A stretch of DNA of 43,473 bases. It comes from an uncultured Bacteroidales bacterium. GTDB taxonomy: Bacteria; Bacteroidota; Bacteroidia; Bacteroidales; Paludibacteraceae. The notes beneath the pieces are model-generated. The model searched no databases. It was not told the DNA's origin and worked only from the letters and a program-made list of their open reading frames with translations. The stretch spans positions 1 through 43,473 of the forward strand of contig CACZRD010000036.1 of the NCBI GenBank assembly GCA_902783545.1, given 5' to 3'. The position numbers were made by a program, and so were the translations under genes. Shown in pieces: positions 16,510-24,851 of the stretch (position 1 is its first letter; each line of letters opens with the position of its first letter).

Positions 16510-16529
16510 CTCGGTGGAACAGCACCGAG
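16510..16529 (+). promoter_or_regulatory. 5'-leader hairpin with GAACAG loop, copy 2
   Basis: CTCGGTG pairs perfectly with CACCGAG around GAACAG, about 5 nt after the expected transcription start of dsbD. It has the same loop and flanks as the hairpin at 8-27, with two stem pairs changed together (C-G and C-G there, G-C and T-A here). It could protect the 5' end of the mRNA or bind a regulator. Confidence 0.55.
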
Positions 16530-16590
16530 AGTTAGACATGGACATGTAGATATATATGAGATCTGCTAAAATAGGATTTAATTGAAAAGA

Positions 16591-18201
16591 ATGATGATGA
16601 GACAGTACCTGATTATATTATTATTGCTGCTGCCGGGGTGGGCAGTGGGACAGATGGTTGAGCCGGTGAAGTGGAGCGGGGAAGAAGTGCCCGCGGCGAG
16701 CAGCGAGGCGGTGGATAGCGTGCGGCTGACGGCAACGATACAAGACGGCTGGCACATGACACTGATATCCGTCGGCGATGAGGAGATAGGTGAAGAAATC
16801 TATGAAACACCGTACACGCTGACGTTTGCGGCGAACGAGGTGAAGGCTATACGCTACAACAGCTGCAATGATCAGATGTGCACGGCGCCGGAGATCTTTG
16901 ACTATAGTAATGAAAAATTTAAAATTAAAAATTACGAATTACAAGCAAGCGAAAACCAGCGGGGGCTGTGGATGATATTTGTGTTGGGATTGTTGGGCGG
17001 ATTGTTAGCGATATTTACGCCGTGCGTGTGGCCGATCATACCGATGACGGTGAGCTTTTTCCTGAAGCGCACGGACAACGGTGCACGGAATGCGATCCTA
17101 TACGGGCTGAGCATCATCGTGATCTATGTCGGATTGGGACTGCTGGTGACGGTACTGTTCGGTGCGTCGGCATTGAATGACCTAAGCACGAACGCTGTGG
17201 TGAACATCGTATTCTTCCTGCTGCTGGTAGTGTTTGCGCTATCGTTCTTCGGACTATTCGAGATCACACTACCGGAAAGCTGGTCAACGGCTCTGGACAG
17301 CAAGGCTCGCCAGACGGGCGGTTTGCTGAGTATATTGCTGATGGCATTTACGCTGGTGATCGTCAGCTTCAGTTGCACAGGCCCGATCATCGGCACGCTG
17401 CTCGTAGAAGCAGCCGGTAACAGTCTGCTTGCGCCGGCAGTGGGGATGTTAGGTTTTGCTGTGGCGCTGGCATTGCCGTTCTCGCTGTTTGCGATGTTCC
17501 CGCAGTGGATGAAACAGGCTCCGAAGTCCGGCGACTGGATGAGTGCGTTCAAGGTGGTGCTGGCGTTCATTGAGTTGGCGCTGTCGCTGAAGTTCCTGAG
17601 CGTAGCGGATATGGCTTACGGCTGGGGAATATTGCCACGATGGCTGTTTATAGCCATATGGATCATCTGCTTCCTCGGAATAGGCGTATATCTGCTATGG
17701 AACATCCGCAACGTAAGTCTGACCCGCAAGATCATCCGCGCGGTGGTAATCATCCCGTCTGTGGCGTTTGCCTGCTACCTTGTGCCCGGATTGTGGGGCG
17801 CACCGGTCAAGGCTATCAGTGCGTTTGCTCCGCCGATGGAGATCGAGGGGCGTGAGGTGTTCAACGATTATGACGAAGGCTTGGCGTATGCCCGACAGGA
17901 AGGCAAACCCGTGATCATCGACTTCACTGGCTACGGCTGTGTGAACTGCCGGAAGATGGAAGCCTACGTGTTGGATGACGACAGCGTGAAGGCGCGGCTA
18001 AAGAACTATGTGTTCATCGAACTCTTTGTCGATGACAAGCGCGACGGGATAGGGGAGAGGAATAGCAGGATTCAGCGGGAGCAGTTCGGATCGAATGCGC
18101 AGCCGTTCTTCGTGCAACTCGACGCAGACGGCAAACAGATAGCCGAGCCCATGGCATTCACCACCGATCCGCAGGAGTTCATCGGATGGCTGAAATACTA
18201 A
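16591..18201 (+). CDS. dsbD: Thiol:disulfide interchange protein DsbD
   Basis: A 536-aa protein that carries electrons from cytoplasmic thioredoxin to periplasmic proteins. All three parts are visible: a signal peptide and periplasmic domain with C91/C96 (NSCNDQMC), a membrane domain with the cysteine pair C144 (FTPCVWP) and C261 (SFSCTGP) in about eight helices, and a C-terminal thioredoxin-like domain with C449/C452 (YGCVNCRKME). A TTG at 16582 is also in frame, but one of the three tandem ATGs from 16591 is more likely. The periplasmic domain is shorter than in E. coli. A heptad repeat codes for EKFKIKNYEL in the linker before the first membrane helix. It has its own promoter and terminator, so it is monocistronic. 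Confidence 0.92.
   Translation: MMMRQYLIILLLLLPGWAVGQMVEPVKWSGEEVPAASSEAVDSVRLTATIQDGWHMTLISVGDEEIGEEIYETPYTLTFAANEVKAIRYNSCNDQMCTAPEIFDYSNEKFKIKNYELQASENQRGLWMIFVLGLLGGLLAIFTPCVWPIIPMTVSFFLKRTDNGARNAILYGLSIIVIYVGLGLLVTVLFGASALNDLSTNAVVNIVFFLLLVVFALSFFGLFEITLPESWSTALDSKARQTGGLLSILLMAFTLVIVSFSCTGPIIGTLLVEAAGNSLLAPAVGMLGFAVALALPFSLFAMFPQWMKQAPKSGDWMSAFKVVLAFIELALSLKFLSVADMAYGWGILPRWLFIAIWIICFLGIGVYLLWNIRNVSLTRKIIRAVVIIPSVAFACYLVPGLWGAPVKAISAFAPPMEIEGREVFNDYDEGLAYARQEGKPVIIDFTGYGCVNCRKMEAYVLDDDSVKARLKNYVFIELFVDDKRDGIGERNSRIQREQFGSNAQPFFVQLDADGKQIAEPMAFTTDPQEFIGWLKY
16914..16941 (+). repeat. Heptad tandem repeat inside dsbD
   Basis: Four 7-bp units, AAAATTT, AAAATTA, AAAATTA, CGAATTA, much more AT-rich than the gene around them. 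They code for the linker between the periplasmic and membrane domains, where extra residues would be tolerated. Confidence 0.65.
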
Positions 18202-18214
18202 ACGAAGAGAAAAC

Positions 18215-18247
18215 AAAAAGAGACATCATCACGATGGCTCTTTTTTT
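18215..18247 (+). terminator. Intrinsic terminator after dsbD
   Basis: AAAAAGAG pairs with CTCTTTTT, and CATC with GATG, around ATCAC, with one A-G mismatch. A run of seven T follows. It lies 14 nt after the stop codon, in the gap between converging genes. A weaker GCAAAATT/AATTTTGC dyad near 18300 may serve the opposite strand. Confidence 0.8.
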
Positions 18248-18416
18248 CAGGTATTAGTCTTTAAGGTAATAAAAGATTGGTATTTGTCTTTTCCGAGTGC
18301 AAAATTACAACAATTTTTTGAATTTTGCAATAGCTAAAATATGTTTGATAGCACAAAATGCCCTCATTTTCACCTAAATCTATGCTATTTTGCAGGTTTT
18401 GCCCCTTTTTGCACCT

Positions 18417-18953
18417 CTAATGACGCTCTAATTCGATGACTTCGAGGTTGTCGATTGTCTTGCCGTCGATGGTAAACCGGAGCAGGGTTTGTACGGTCTG
18501 CCAACCGCTCTTGCCAGCCGCGCCCGGATTGAGGGTGAGGAACTTGTAACGGTTGTCGTATTGCACCTTGAGAATATGGCTGTGACCGCAGACGAAGAGA
18601 TCGATGACATTTGACATTTGCGATCGGTCATTTGTCATTTTGGCATTCAGGCTCTTCTCAAACCATGGTATGAGCCAAGGGTTGTACTTACCCGGGTAGC
18701 CGCCGATATGCGTCATCAGCACATTGATCTGTTCCACACGGAAGCGGTAGAACTCCGAGAGGCTGTAGCGCACCTCACCGCCGTCAATGTTACCGAACAC
18801 CGCACGGGTAGGGCGGAACTCACGCAGGGCACGTAGAACCTCTGCCGAGCCGATGTCCCCACAATGCCAGATCTCATCACAACAAGCGAAGTGATCAAAC
18901 ACGCGTTTGTCGAGCAAGCCGTGGGTATCGCTTATGAGGCCAACCTTTGTCAT
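18417..18953 (-). CDS. YfcE/MJ0936-type metallophosphoesterase
   Basis: A 178-aa calcineurin-like phosphodiesterase. Metal and catalytic motifs are SDTHG (D9, H11), GDIGS (D33), FGNID (N55), THIGG (H82) and GHSH (H124, H126), in the order and spacing of the YfcE family of small cytoplasmic phosphodiesterases; the natural substrate is generally unclear. It is the last gene of the minus-strand series, 49 nt after gldF. A heptad repeat has inserted about 14 in-frame residues (NAKMTNDRSQMSN) between the H82 and GHSH motifs. The start codon itself lies at the edge of another heptad repeat. No membrane or signal segment. Confidence 0.88.
   Translation of the reverse strand: MTKVGLISDTHGLLDKRVFDHFACCDEIWHCGDIGSAEVLRALREFRPTRAVFGNIDGGEVRYSLSEFYRFRVEQINVLMTHIGGYPGKYNPWLIPWFEKSLNAKMTNDRSQMSNVIDLFVCGHSHILKVQYDNRYKFLTLNPGAAGKSGWQTVQTLLRFTIDGKTIDNLEVIELERH
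18605..18646. repeat. Heptad tandem repeat inside the yfcE-like gene
   Basis: Six degenerate 7-bp units on the plus strand: TGACATT twice, TGCGATC, GGTCATT, TGTCATT, TTGGCAT. It is in frame in the minus-strand gene and codes for a polar stretch absent from the core family fold. The words resemble the intergenic repeat at 18951-19005. Confidence 0.65.
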
Positions 18954-19005
18954 TTACCATTTAGTCATTTACCATTTACCATTTATTTGGTCATTTGACC
19001 ATTTA
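18951..19005. repeat. Heptad tandem repeat between gldF and the yfcE-like gene
   Basis: Degenerate units of CATTTAC/CATTTAG/TCATTTG fill the whole 49-nt spacer. They supply both the stop codon of gldF (TTA at 19003-19005 on this strand) and the start codon of the phosphoesterase gene (CAT at 18951-18953). The same words recur at 41336-41395. Confidence 0.7.
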
Positions 19006-19668
19006 GAGCCTGGTAAGGTATTTAATAAGAGGTGTAGTCAGGAGAACGGCGATGAGGGCAGTGCAGGCGAAGAAGAACACATCGCGGGCATCGATCACGC
19101 CGCGGGCAAGGCTCTGGAAATGTTCCTGCATCAGCAGCCAGTACAGCGCGAAGTTCGCCACGGCGCCAAGGATGAAGGCAACGATCTGGTTCGTGGTGCT
19201 TGCGGCACAGAGCAGACTCACGCCAAGCATCGCGGCTGCGAGCAGTAGTAGTCCCACCATCGAACCGGCAAAAGCGCCGGTATCGACATTGCCGACCGGT
19301 TCGGCGATGGCATAGACGATGAACAGATGCACTACGCAGGGGAGCAGGGCAAGAACCATCACCGTCAAGGCGGCTAAATATTTCGCCCAGACGATGCGCG
19401 AGATAGTGGTCGGCAAGGATCGCAGCACATCCCATGTGCCGCTCTGACGTTCCTCGGCAAAGAGGCGCATGGTCAGAGCAGGGCACACAAGGATGAGTAG
19501 CCACGGTGCGATAGCAAACAAACCATCAGCATTTGCATAGCCGGCATCAATAATGTTCCACTCACCGGGAATAATCCATAGGAACAAGCTGATACCCAAC
19601 ACGAACAATGCCAACACGATATACGCTATCGGCGTCGCAAAATAATATGCTAACTCTTTTCTAAACAT
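19003..19668 (-). CDS. gldF: GldF, ABC-2 permease of gliding motility
   Basis: A 221-aa integral membrane protein with about six helices and the ABC-2 permease motif LFAEERQSGTWDVLRSLP, matching GldF (MFRKELAYYFATPIAYIV at the N-terminus). In Bacteroidota GldF works with the ATPase GldA and the substrate-binding protein GldG; neither is beside it here. It is found in non-gliding members too, where its role is unclear. Its ATG overlaps the stop codon of the upstream transporter gene by one base (TAATG), so the two are translationally coupled. The stop codon lies in a heptad repeat. Confidence 0.85.
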   Translation of the reverse strand: MFRKELAYYFATPIAYIVLALFVLGISLFLWIIPGEWNIIDAGYANADGLFAIAPWLLILVCPALTMRLFAEERQSGTWDVLRSLPTTISRIVWAKYLAALTVMVLALLPCVVHLFIVYAIAEPVGNVDTGAFAGSMVGLLLLAAAMLGVSLLCAASTTNQIVAFILGAVANFALYWLLMQEHFQSLARGVIDARDVFFFACTALIAVLLTTPLIKYLTRL

Positions 19669-20972
19669 TAGTGTTTTACTTCCACATTAGGATTAACCGG
19701 AGTCTTCGGGAAGAAGATCCAGAAGCTGACGGCAACGACGAGGGCGAAGCCTGCGAAGATGTACCAGGACTCTTTCCAACCGTCCCAGATAGCCATCGGA
19801 CCTTGAGCAACAACCTCCTGGGCATTGACCAGACGGTTGACGATAGCCTGGGCGGACAATGTACCGATCGTGGCACCCAGACCGTTGGTCATCATCATGA
19901 ACAAACCTTGGGCAGACGAACGCTGGGCTGGTTCGGTCTCCTGATCAACATACAATGCACCGGAGATATTGAAGAAGTCAAACGCAAAGCCATAAACAAC
20001 GCAGCTCAGTACGAACAGGATCACGCCGGGCATACCCGGGTCACCGGCGCCGAAGAAGCCGAAGCGGAAGACCCAAGCGAACATAGCCATCAGCATCACG
20101 TTCTTGATACCGAAACGCTTGAGGAAGAACGGTATAGCCAGGATGCAGAGTGCCTCGCAGATCTGCGATATAGAGATGAGGATGTTAGCGTGTTGTACGC
20201 CGAAGGTGTTGGCAAACTCCTCGATCTCGCCAAACGAAGTGATATACGGGTTGGCGTAGGAGTTTGTAACCTGCAAGCACATACCGAGCAGCATCGAGAA
20301 GATAAAGAACAACGCCATCTTCTTCTGTTTGAACAGGGCGAACGCCTTCAAACCAAGTGCCTCAACCAGATCGACATCACCTTCCACCTTCTTCACCTCG
20401 CAAGCCGGCAATGTGAGTGAGTAACCGGCCATGAGCAAGCTCAAACCGCCGCTCATGATGAACTGCAGCGGGCTGGCTTGGATGCCCAACAGGTCAACGC
20501 TCCACTCGGCAGCGATGAATCCGACCGTACCGAACACGCGGATAGGCGGGAAGTCCTTGACGGTATCCATACCCTCCTTGACCAAAGCATTGAAAGCCAC
20601 GGAGTTTGTAAGGGCGATGGTAGGCATAAAGAACGCTACTGACAGGGTGTAGAGCGTGAACAATGTGCCGAACTGTACATTAGCGCCGCTCTGCAGACCG
20701 TACCAGCCTGCGGCAATCATGAATGCGCCAGCAAGGAAGTGGCAGATGCTCTGCAGCTTCTGCGCCTGAATCCAGCGGTCAGCCACGATGCCCATTAGTG
20801 CAGGCATGAACAGACTGACGATACCCTGGATAGAGTAGAACCAGCCGATCTGGTGTGCCATGCCATGTTTGAACAGATAAGTACCCATCGAGATGAGGTA
20901 CGCGCCCCATACTGCAAACTCCAAGAAGTTAAACACGATGAGACGGAATTGAAGTCCTTTGTTGTTTTTCAT
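19668..20972 (-). CDS. Nucleoside:H+ symporter (NHS family, NupG-like)
   Basis: A 434-aa inner-membrane transporter of the major facilitator superfamily with about 12 helices. The N-terminus (LQFRLIVFNFLEFAVWGAYLISMGTYLF), the GIVADRWI loop and PTIALTNSVAF match the nucleoside:H+ symporter family that includes NupG and XapB. It should import nucleosides by proton symport. The ATG lies 21 nt after the korB stop, and gldF overlaps its own stop, so it is in the middle of an operon. Exact nucleoside specificity is not readable. Confidence 0.82.
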   Translation of the reverse strand: MKNNKGLQFRLIVFNFLEFAVWGAYLISMGTYLFKHGMAHQIGWFYSIQGIVSLFMPALMGIVADRWIQAQKLQSICHFLAGAFMIAAGWYGLQSGANVQFGTLFTLYTLSVAFFMPTIALTNSVAFNALVKEGMDTVKDFPPIRVFGTVGFIAAEWSVDLLGIQASPLQFIMSGGLSLLMAGYSLTLPACEVKKVEGDVDLVEALGLKAFALFKQKKMALFFIFSMLLGMCLQVTNSYANPYITSFGEIEEFANTFGVQHANILISISQICEALCILAIPFFLKRFGIKNVMLMAMFAWVFRFGFFGAGDPGMPGVILFVLSCVVYGFAFDFFNISGALYVDQETEPAQRSSAQGLFMMMTNGLGATIGTLSAQAIVNRLVNAQEVVAQGPMAIWDGWKESWYIFAGFALVVAVSFWIFFPKTPVNPNVEVKH

Positions 20973-20993
20973 TATAGTAGAATTTTAGTGTTA

Positions 20994-22028
20994 TTACATT
21001 TCCCAGCGCTCGAGGGTTTGTGTGAGTTCGTCGAAGGTGTGTGCCTTGGATTTAGCACGTACGTCACTGATCTGTCGGTTGACAGCCTCGTCGTATGTTT
21101 CCGCTTCTACGCTGCGGATCACGCCAAGGGCCACAGGCAGATTGCTTTCTGCATTGGCATCGGCTACATCGGTGAAGCGCTCTTGTCCCATGAGTGCAAG
21201 CAGGCGATGGAGCGTCGGATCTTGCTGATGCGCATCGTGCACGAGTACGCGCGGATCATCAGCCGGCACGACAATCATCTTCGGCACGAAGGTCTGCGGA
21301 TCAATCTCTACAGCCAGACCTTTGTCCTGGTTGGCGCCGAAGATCATCTTCTCGCCATGCTTGAGGATGATCGAATGCTCGGCACGTTGTTCGCGGTTGG
21401 CGATCCACTCGTGTGTGCCGTTGTTGAAGATCACGCAGTTAACAAGGCACTCGATGACCGATGCGCCTTTGTGTGCGTGTGCCTGAACCATACAATCGAC
21501 GGTGGTAGGCATATCGACATCCAGCGTGCGGGCAAAGAACGTGCCACCTGCGCCCAGCACGAGTTGTGCCGGAATGAACGGACGCTCGACCGTACCGAAT
21601 GGCGAGGACTTGCTCACAAAACCTTTCGGCGAGGTAGGGGAGTATTGCCCTTTCGTGAGACCGTAGATGCGGTTGTTGAACATACAGATGTTCAGATCGA
21701 CGTTACGGCGGATCTCGTGGATGAAGTGGTTACCGCCAATGGCAAGGCAGTCGCCGTCGCCGGACATCTGCCAAACGGTCAGTTCGGGATGCGAGGTCTT
21801 GACACCTGTTGCCACTGCGCCGCCACGACCATGGATGGTGTTGAAACCGTAGGTATTCAGATAGTGCGGCATACGGCTGGAGCAACCGATACCCGAGATC
21901 ACCGCAATCTGATGAGGCGGAACGCCTATCTGAGCCATAGCTTTCTGCAGGGCTGCACAAATGGCGTGATCGCCGCAACCCGGGCAGAAACGTACATATT
22001 GATCGGATTTATAATCTTGTGGAGTCAT
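20994..22028 (-). CDS. korB: 2-oxoglutarate:ferredoxin oxidoreductase, beta subunit
   Basis: A 344-aa cytoplasmic subunit that binds thiamine diphosphate. Visible are FCPGCGDH (cysteines 15 and 18), SGIGCSSRMPHY, GRGGAVATG, and the cofactor motif GDGDCLAIGGNHF (90-102) ending in MFNNR (N118/N119). It pairs with KorA to convert a 2-oxoacid and CoA to acyl-CoA, CO2 and reduced ferredoxin. The start MTPQDYKSDQ at 22028 is preferred to one nine codons upstream because it lies one base after the korA stop (TAATATG). 2-Oxoglutarate is the likely substrate from overall similarity to Kor; a 2-ketoisovalerate enzyme is the alternative. Confidence 0.87.
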   Translation of the reverse strand: MTPQDYKSDQYVRFCPGCGDHAICAALQKAMAQIGVPPHQIAVISGIGCSSRMPHYLNTYGFNTIHGRGGAVATGVKTSHPELTVWQMSGDGDCLAIGGNHFIHEIRRNVDLNICMFNNRIYGLTKGQYSPTSPKGFVSKSSPFGTVERPFIPAQLVLGAGGTFFARTLDVDMPTTVDCMVQAHAHKGASVIECLVNCVIFNNGTHEWIANREQRAEHSIILKHGEKMIFGANQDKGLAVEIDPQTFVPKMIVVPADDPRVLVHDAHQQDPTLHRLLALMGQERFTDVADANAESNLPVALGVIRSVEAETYDEAVNRQISDVRAKSKAHTFDELTQTLERWEM

Positions 22029-22029
22029 A

Positions 22030-23883
22030 TTACAGCCCTTTAATATATTCAACAATTTCTTCTACTTGGAACGGTTGCGCTGTCATCTGGTTGTATTGCA
22101 GCAAGGTGACGTTCGGCACTTGCGAGCGCAGGTAGGCTGCCAATTGTCCGGAGTTGAGCTCGCAAACAATCACGCGCTTGTATGATCGGATTATATCGCC
22201 CACGTTGCGCTGCAACGGGCAGATATAGTTCAGTTGCAGCAACGCGCAATCGAGCTGCTTGGCTGTGGCTTTCAGATGACCTTCCGTCGAACCAAAGCCT
22301 ACGAGCAGCGTATCGCTCTCGGCATTGCCCCAAACTTGAGCTTCTGGTATGCGGTCGGCAACCTGATCGACCTTGGCTTGACGGGCGAGGATCATCTTCT
22401 GGTGATTCTCGGGGTTCGTGGATATCGAGCCTTTCTCGCTGTCACGCTCCAGACCGATGTTCCTGTATTGGAAGCCTTCCATGCCGGGGATAGCATTGTA
22501 ACGCACACCATTCTCGTCACGCAGAGCGGGATTGTATTTGCCCTTGAGCTGCTCGGGTACGCCTTGCGGTTTGATAGCCGGCAGTTCAGCAAGCTGCGGT
22601 ATGCGCCACAGACTGCTGCCGTTAGCCAGGTAGGTGTCAGTCATCAGGATCACCGGTGTCATGTTCTCCAGCGCAATCTTACATGCTTCGTACGCAAAGT
22701 TGAAGCAGTTGGCGGGAGTAGAGGCCGCCAGTACAACGAGCGGGCATTCGCCGTTACGGCCGTAGATGGCTTGCATGAGGTCGGTCTGTTCGGTCTTGGT
22801 CGGCAGACCTGTTGAAGGGCCGCCGCGCTGCACGTCAATCACTACCAGCGGCAACTCTGCCATTACGGCGAGACCGATACCTTCTGATTTGAGCGACAAA
22901 CCAGGACCGGAAGTCGATGTACAAGCTAGGTCACCGGCAAACGATGCGCCGATAGCGGTGCAGACACCGGCTATCTCGTCCTCGGCCTGAACGACCATGA
23001 CGTTCATATCTTTGCGTGCGGCGAGCTCGTGCATGATATCCGTCGCCGGAGTGATGGGGTAGGAACCAAGGAACAGCCGTTTGCCGGCTCGCTCGGCGGC
23101 AGCTATCAGTCCCCACGCCGTGGCTTTGTTGCCGGCGATGGAGGTGTAGGTGCCATGCTCCTGCTCGGTAGCGGGAGTGAGGCGAATCTGGTTGATTGAG
23201 AGGGCGAGGTTCTGCCCGTAGTTGTAGCCGTCGGTCAGCACCTTGACGTTCGGGGCGATGAGTGCAGGTTTCTTGGCGAACTTCCCTTCGAGGAAGTGAA
23301 TAGCCTTGTCAATCGGGCGGTCGAAGAGCCAGCACACAACGCCCAAGGCGAACATATTACGCGACTTGAGCACGGCTTTGTTGTCCATGCCCGAGTCTTT
23401 GAGCGCCTCTTTGGTGAGGTTGGTGAGTGCTACGGGAACGACCTGTACCGATTCCGGCAGCCCGAGTTCAGTGAAGGGGTTATCGGATGTGTACAATGCT
23501 TTCTTGAGATCGGCGTCGGTGAACGAGTCGGTATCGACGATCACCACGGCATTGCTCTTGAACAGCGCGTCAGCCTCGTTGTAGGTTGCGCCCTGGCGGT
23601 TGAACTTCGAGCCTAAGGCGCAGACTTTCAGCGCTGCGGCGTTCATCGCTACAATCACATCGGCTTTGTCACCCGGGGTGAACACGCCTTTGCCTACATT
23701 CACTTGGAATCCGCTCACGCCGCCCAGTGTACCTTGCGGCGCACGGATCTCGGCAGGGAAGTCGGGCAGGGTACTGATCTCGTTACCGAGGATAGCTGAC
23801 AGCGACGAGAACAATCCTCCCGTCAACTGCATGCCGTCGCCCGAGTCGCCACAGAACCGAACAACAATATTATCTCTTTCCAT
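22030..23883 (-). CDS. korA: 2-oxoglutarate:ferredoxin oxidoreductase, fused gamma-alpha subunit
   Basis: A 617-aa protein. Residues 1-190 are the gamma domain (VRFCGDSGDGMQLTGGLFS ... IRAPQGTLGG). Residues about 240-617 are the alpha (pyrimidine-binding and CoA) part, with GSYPITPATDIMHELA, QAEDEIAGVCTAIGASFAG, TSTSGPGLSLKSEGIG and VDVQRGGPSTGLPTKTEQ-type motifs (here VIDVQRGGPSTGLPTK). This gamma-alpha fusion is the usual KorA/VorB-like form in Bacteroidales. It is followed by korB with one base between and preceded by a ferredoxin gene, the natural electron acceptor. The 110-bp spacer upstream holds two strong hairpins. Confidence 0.9.
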   Translation of the reverse strand: MERDNIVVRFCGDSGDGMQLTGGLFSSLSAILGNEISTLPDFPAEIRAPQGTLGGVSGFQVNVGKGVFTPGDKADVIVAMNAAALKVCALGSKFNRQGATYNEADALFKSNAVVIVDTDSFTDADLKKALYTSDNPFTELGLPESVQVVPVALTNLTKEALKDSGMDNKAVLKSRNMFALGVVCWLFDRPIDKAIHFLEGKFAKKPALIAPNVKVLTDGYNYGQNLALSINQIRLTPATEQEHGTYTSIAGNKATAWGLIAAAERAGKRLFLGSYPITPATDIMHELAARKDMNVMVVQAEDEIAGVCTAIGASFAGDLACTSTSGPGLSLKSEGIGLAVMAELPLVVIDVQRGGPSTGLPTKTEQTDLMQAIYGRNGECPLVVLAASTPANCFNFAYEACKIALENMTPVILMTDTYLANGSSLWRIPQLAELPAIKPQGVPEQLKGKYNPALRDENGVRYNAIPGMEGFQYRNIGLERDSEKGSISTNPENHQKMILARQAKVDQVADRIPEAQVWGNAESDTLLVGFGSTEGHLKATAKQLDCALLQLNYICPLQRNVGDIIRSYKRVIVCELNSGQLAAYLRSQVPNVTLLQYNQMTAQPFQVEEIVEYIKGL

Positions 23884-23922
23884 GTATATTTGTTATGATT
23901 GAATTGTATTCTATATGGGGTT

Positions 23923-23974
23923 GTGCGCTACGCGCGCACGCGACTTGCAGCACTTGTTGTGAGTGCCGCAAGTC
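23923..23974. promoter_or_regulatory. Two consecutive hairpins between ferredoxin and korA
   Basis: The first is GTGCGC/GCGCAC around TACGC (23923-23939). The second pairs GACTTGC with GCAAGTC and GCACT with AGTGC around a 7-nt loop (23942-23974), with one mismatch. On the minus strand they lie just after the ferredoxin stop and before korA. Neither has a T-run on the transcribed side, so they look like processing or stabilising stems, or an inefficient terminator, rather than a full stop. Confidence 0.5.
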
Positions 23975-23993
23975 TTGTTTTGCGCGAAAGCAC

Positions 23994-24164
23994 TTATGCC
24001 TCGGGAGCGATAGCGCCGCTGGGGCAAACGTCTGCGCATGTGCCGCAATCAACACATACGTCCGGATCGATAGAATAGTGCTCGCCCTCAGAGATAGCGC
24101 CCATCGGGCATTCGTCTTTACATGTACCGCATGCAATGCAGTCGTTAGAAATTTTGTAAGCCAT
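23994..24164 (-). CDS. 2[4Fe-4S] ferredoxin (56 aa)
   Basis: A 56-residue clostridial-type ferredoxin, MAYKISNDCIACGTCKDECP in its first half and CVDCGTCADVCP in its second. Two complete C-x2-C-x2-C-x3-C-P motifs bind two [4Fe-4S] clusters. It is a soluble low-potential electron carrier. It lies immediately before korA and korB on the same strand and is very probably the partner that accepts their electrons. There is a standard length for the family and no signal peptide. The 62-nt gap to ruvC upstream carries a 14-bp tandem repeat and no obvious promoter. Confidence 0.93.
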   Translation of the reverse strand: MAYKISNDCIACGTCKDECPMGAISEGEHYSIDPDVCVDCGTCADVCPSGAIAPEA

Positions 24165-24180
24165 AATGTTATTATTTAGA

Positions 24181-24224
24181 TGTTGTTGACTTCGTGTTGT
24201 TGACTTCGTGTTAATTAGCTTCGC
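24181..24224. repeat. 14-bp tandem repeat between ruvC and ferredoxin
   Basis: TGTTGTTGACTTCG occurs twice in direct succession, followed by a degenerate third copy. The unit is twice seven bases, in line with the heptad repeats elsewhere in the window. Confidence 0.6.
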
Positions 24225-24226
24225 TG

Positions 24227-24850
24227 TTATTTTTTGCCTCGCAGTGCAGCGAGGAGTTTCTGATTGGGTGTGGTGGCTGCGCCTTCGACCATGCCGTGTT
24301 GCTTGGCAAACGTCGTCCAGTTCTTGGCTCCCTTGGCGGTGTTGACCGGCAGTCCGAGTTGCAGGAAATGGCAGTAGGCTATGCCGAGAGCGTCTGTTGC
24401 ATCGAGTTTCTTGGGCATCTGCTCTTCGGGGATATGCAGGAACCGCTGCAGCATATCCGCAACCTGCTGCTTGGTGGAATGTCCGTTGCCGGTGATAGCC
24501 ATCTTGATCTTCATCGGCGAGTACTCGTATATAGGTACGTCGCGCGATAGGGCTGCGGCGATCGCTACGCCTTGTGCATGGACGATCTTGATCATCGTCT
24601 GCGGGTTCTTGTCAACAAACTGCGTCTCAATAGCCAGACACGTAGGGTGGTGTTTGTCAATGAGTTGCTGGATGAAGAAGAACTCCTGTTGCAGGCGCGC
24701 ATACTGGTCGTCAAGCTTGTGGACATCCAGGGTGCTGAACTCCAGAATCTCGGCTTTCTGCCCTACGGTGTGCAGGATCGCATATCCCATGAACAGTGTT
24801 CCGGGGTCGATGCCAAGGATCGTATGTTCGTTCACCAGTTTGTCTTGCAT
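24227..24850 (-). CDS. ruvC: RuvC Holliday-junction resolvase
   Basis: A 207-aa cytoplasmic nuclease that cuts Holliday junctions during recombinational repair together with RuvAB. The catalytic acidic residues are present: D15 in ILGIDPGT, E75 in LAIETQF, and D150/D153 in KLDATDALGIA. The stretch NPQTMIKIVHAQGVAIAAA is typical of the family. The C-terminus (ALRGKK) is about 30 residues longer than in E. coli RuvC. Its ATG is one base after the stop of the small membrane-protein gene (TAATATG), so it is in the ftsB-like operon. ruvA and ruvB are not in the window. Confidence 0.94.
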   Translation of the reverse strand: MQDKLVNEHTILGIDPGTLFMGYAILHTVGQKAEILEFSTLDVHKLDDQYARLQQEFFFIQQLIDKHHPTCLAIETQFVDKNPQTMIKIVHAQGVAIAAALSRDVPIYEYSPMKIKMAITGNGHSTKQQVADMLQRFLHIPEEQMPKKLDATDALGIAYCHFLQLGLPVNTAKGAKNWTTFAKQHGMVEGAATTPNQKLLAALRGKK

Positions 24851-24851
24851 A

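Larger units (their letters stand above)
16217..16590. other. 374-bp gap: terminator, promoter and leader hairpin
   Basis: Holds a strong terminator (16223-16259), an AT-rich stretch with no recognisable feature (16260-16467), two imperfect copies of CGGAGTTT(T)TG, a clear promoter (16468-16498) and the GAACAG-loop hairpin (16510-16529). No gene is seen on either strand. Confidence 0.7.

Noticed and set aside
20853..22043. 396-aa plus-strand ORF
   Set aside because: It lies opposite korB and the end of the transporter gene, both clearly real by motifs. It is a shadow of their codon pattern.
23895..24179. 94-aa plus-strand ORF rich in Cys and Ala
   Set aside because: It is the complement of the ferredoxin gene, whose two cluster motifs are perfect on the minus strand.
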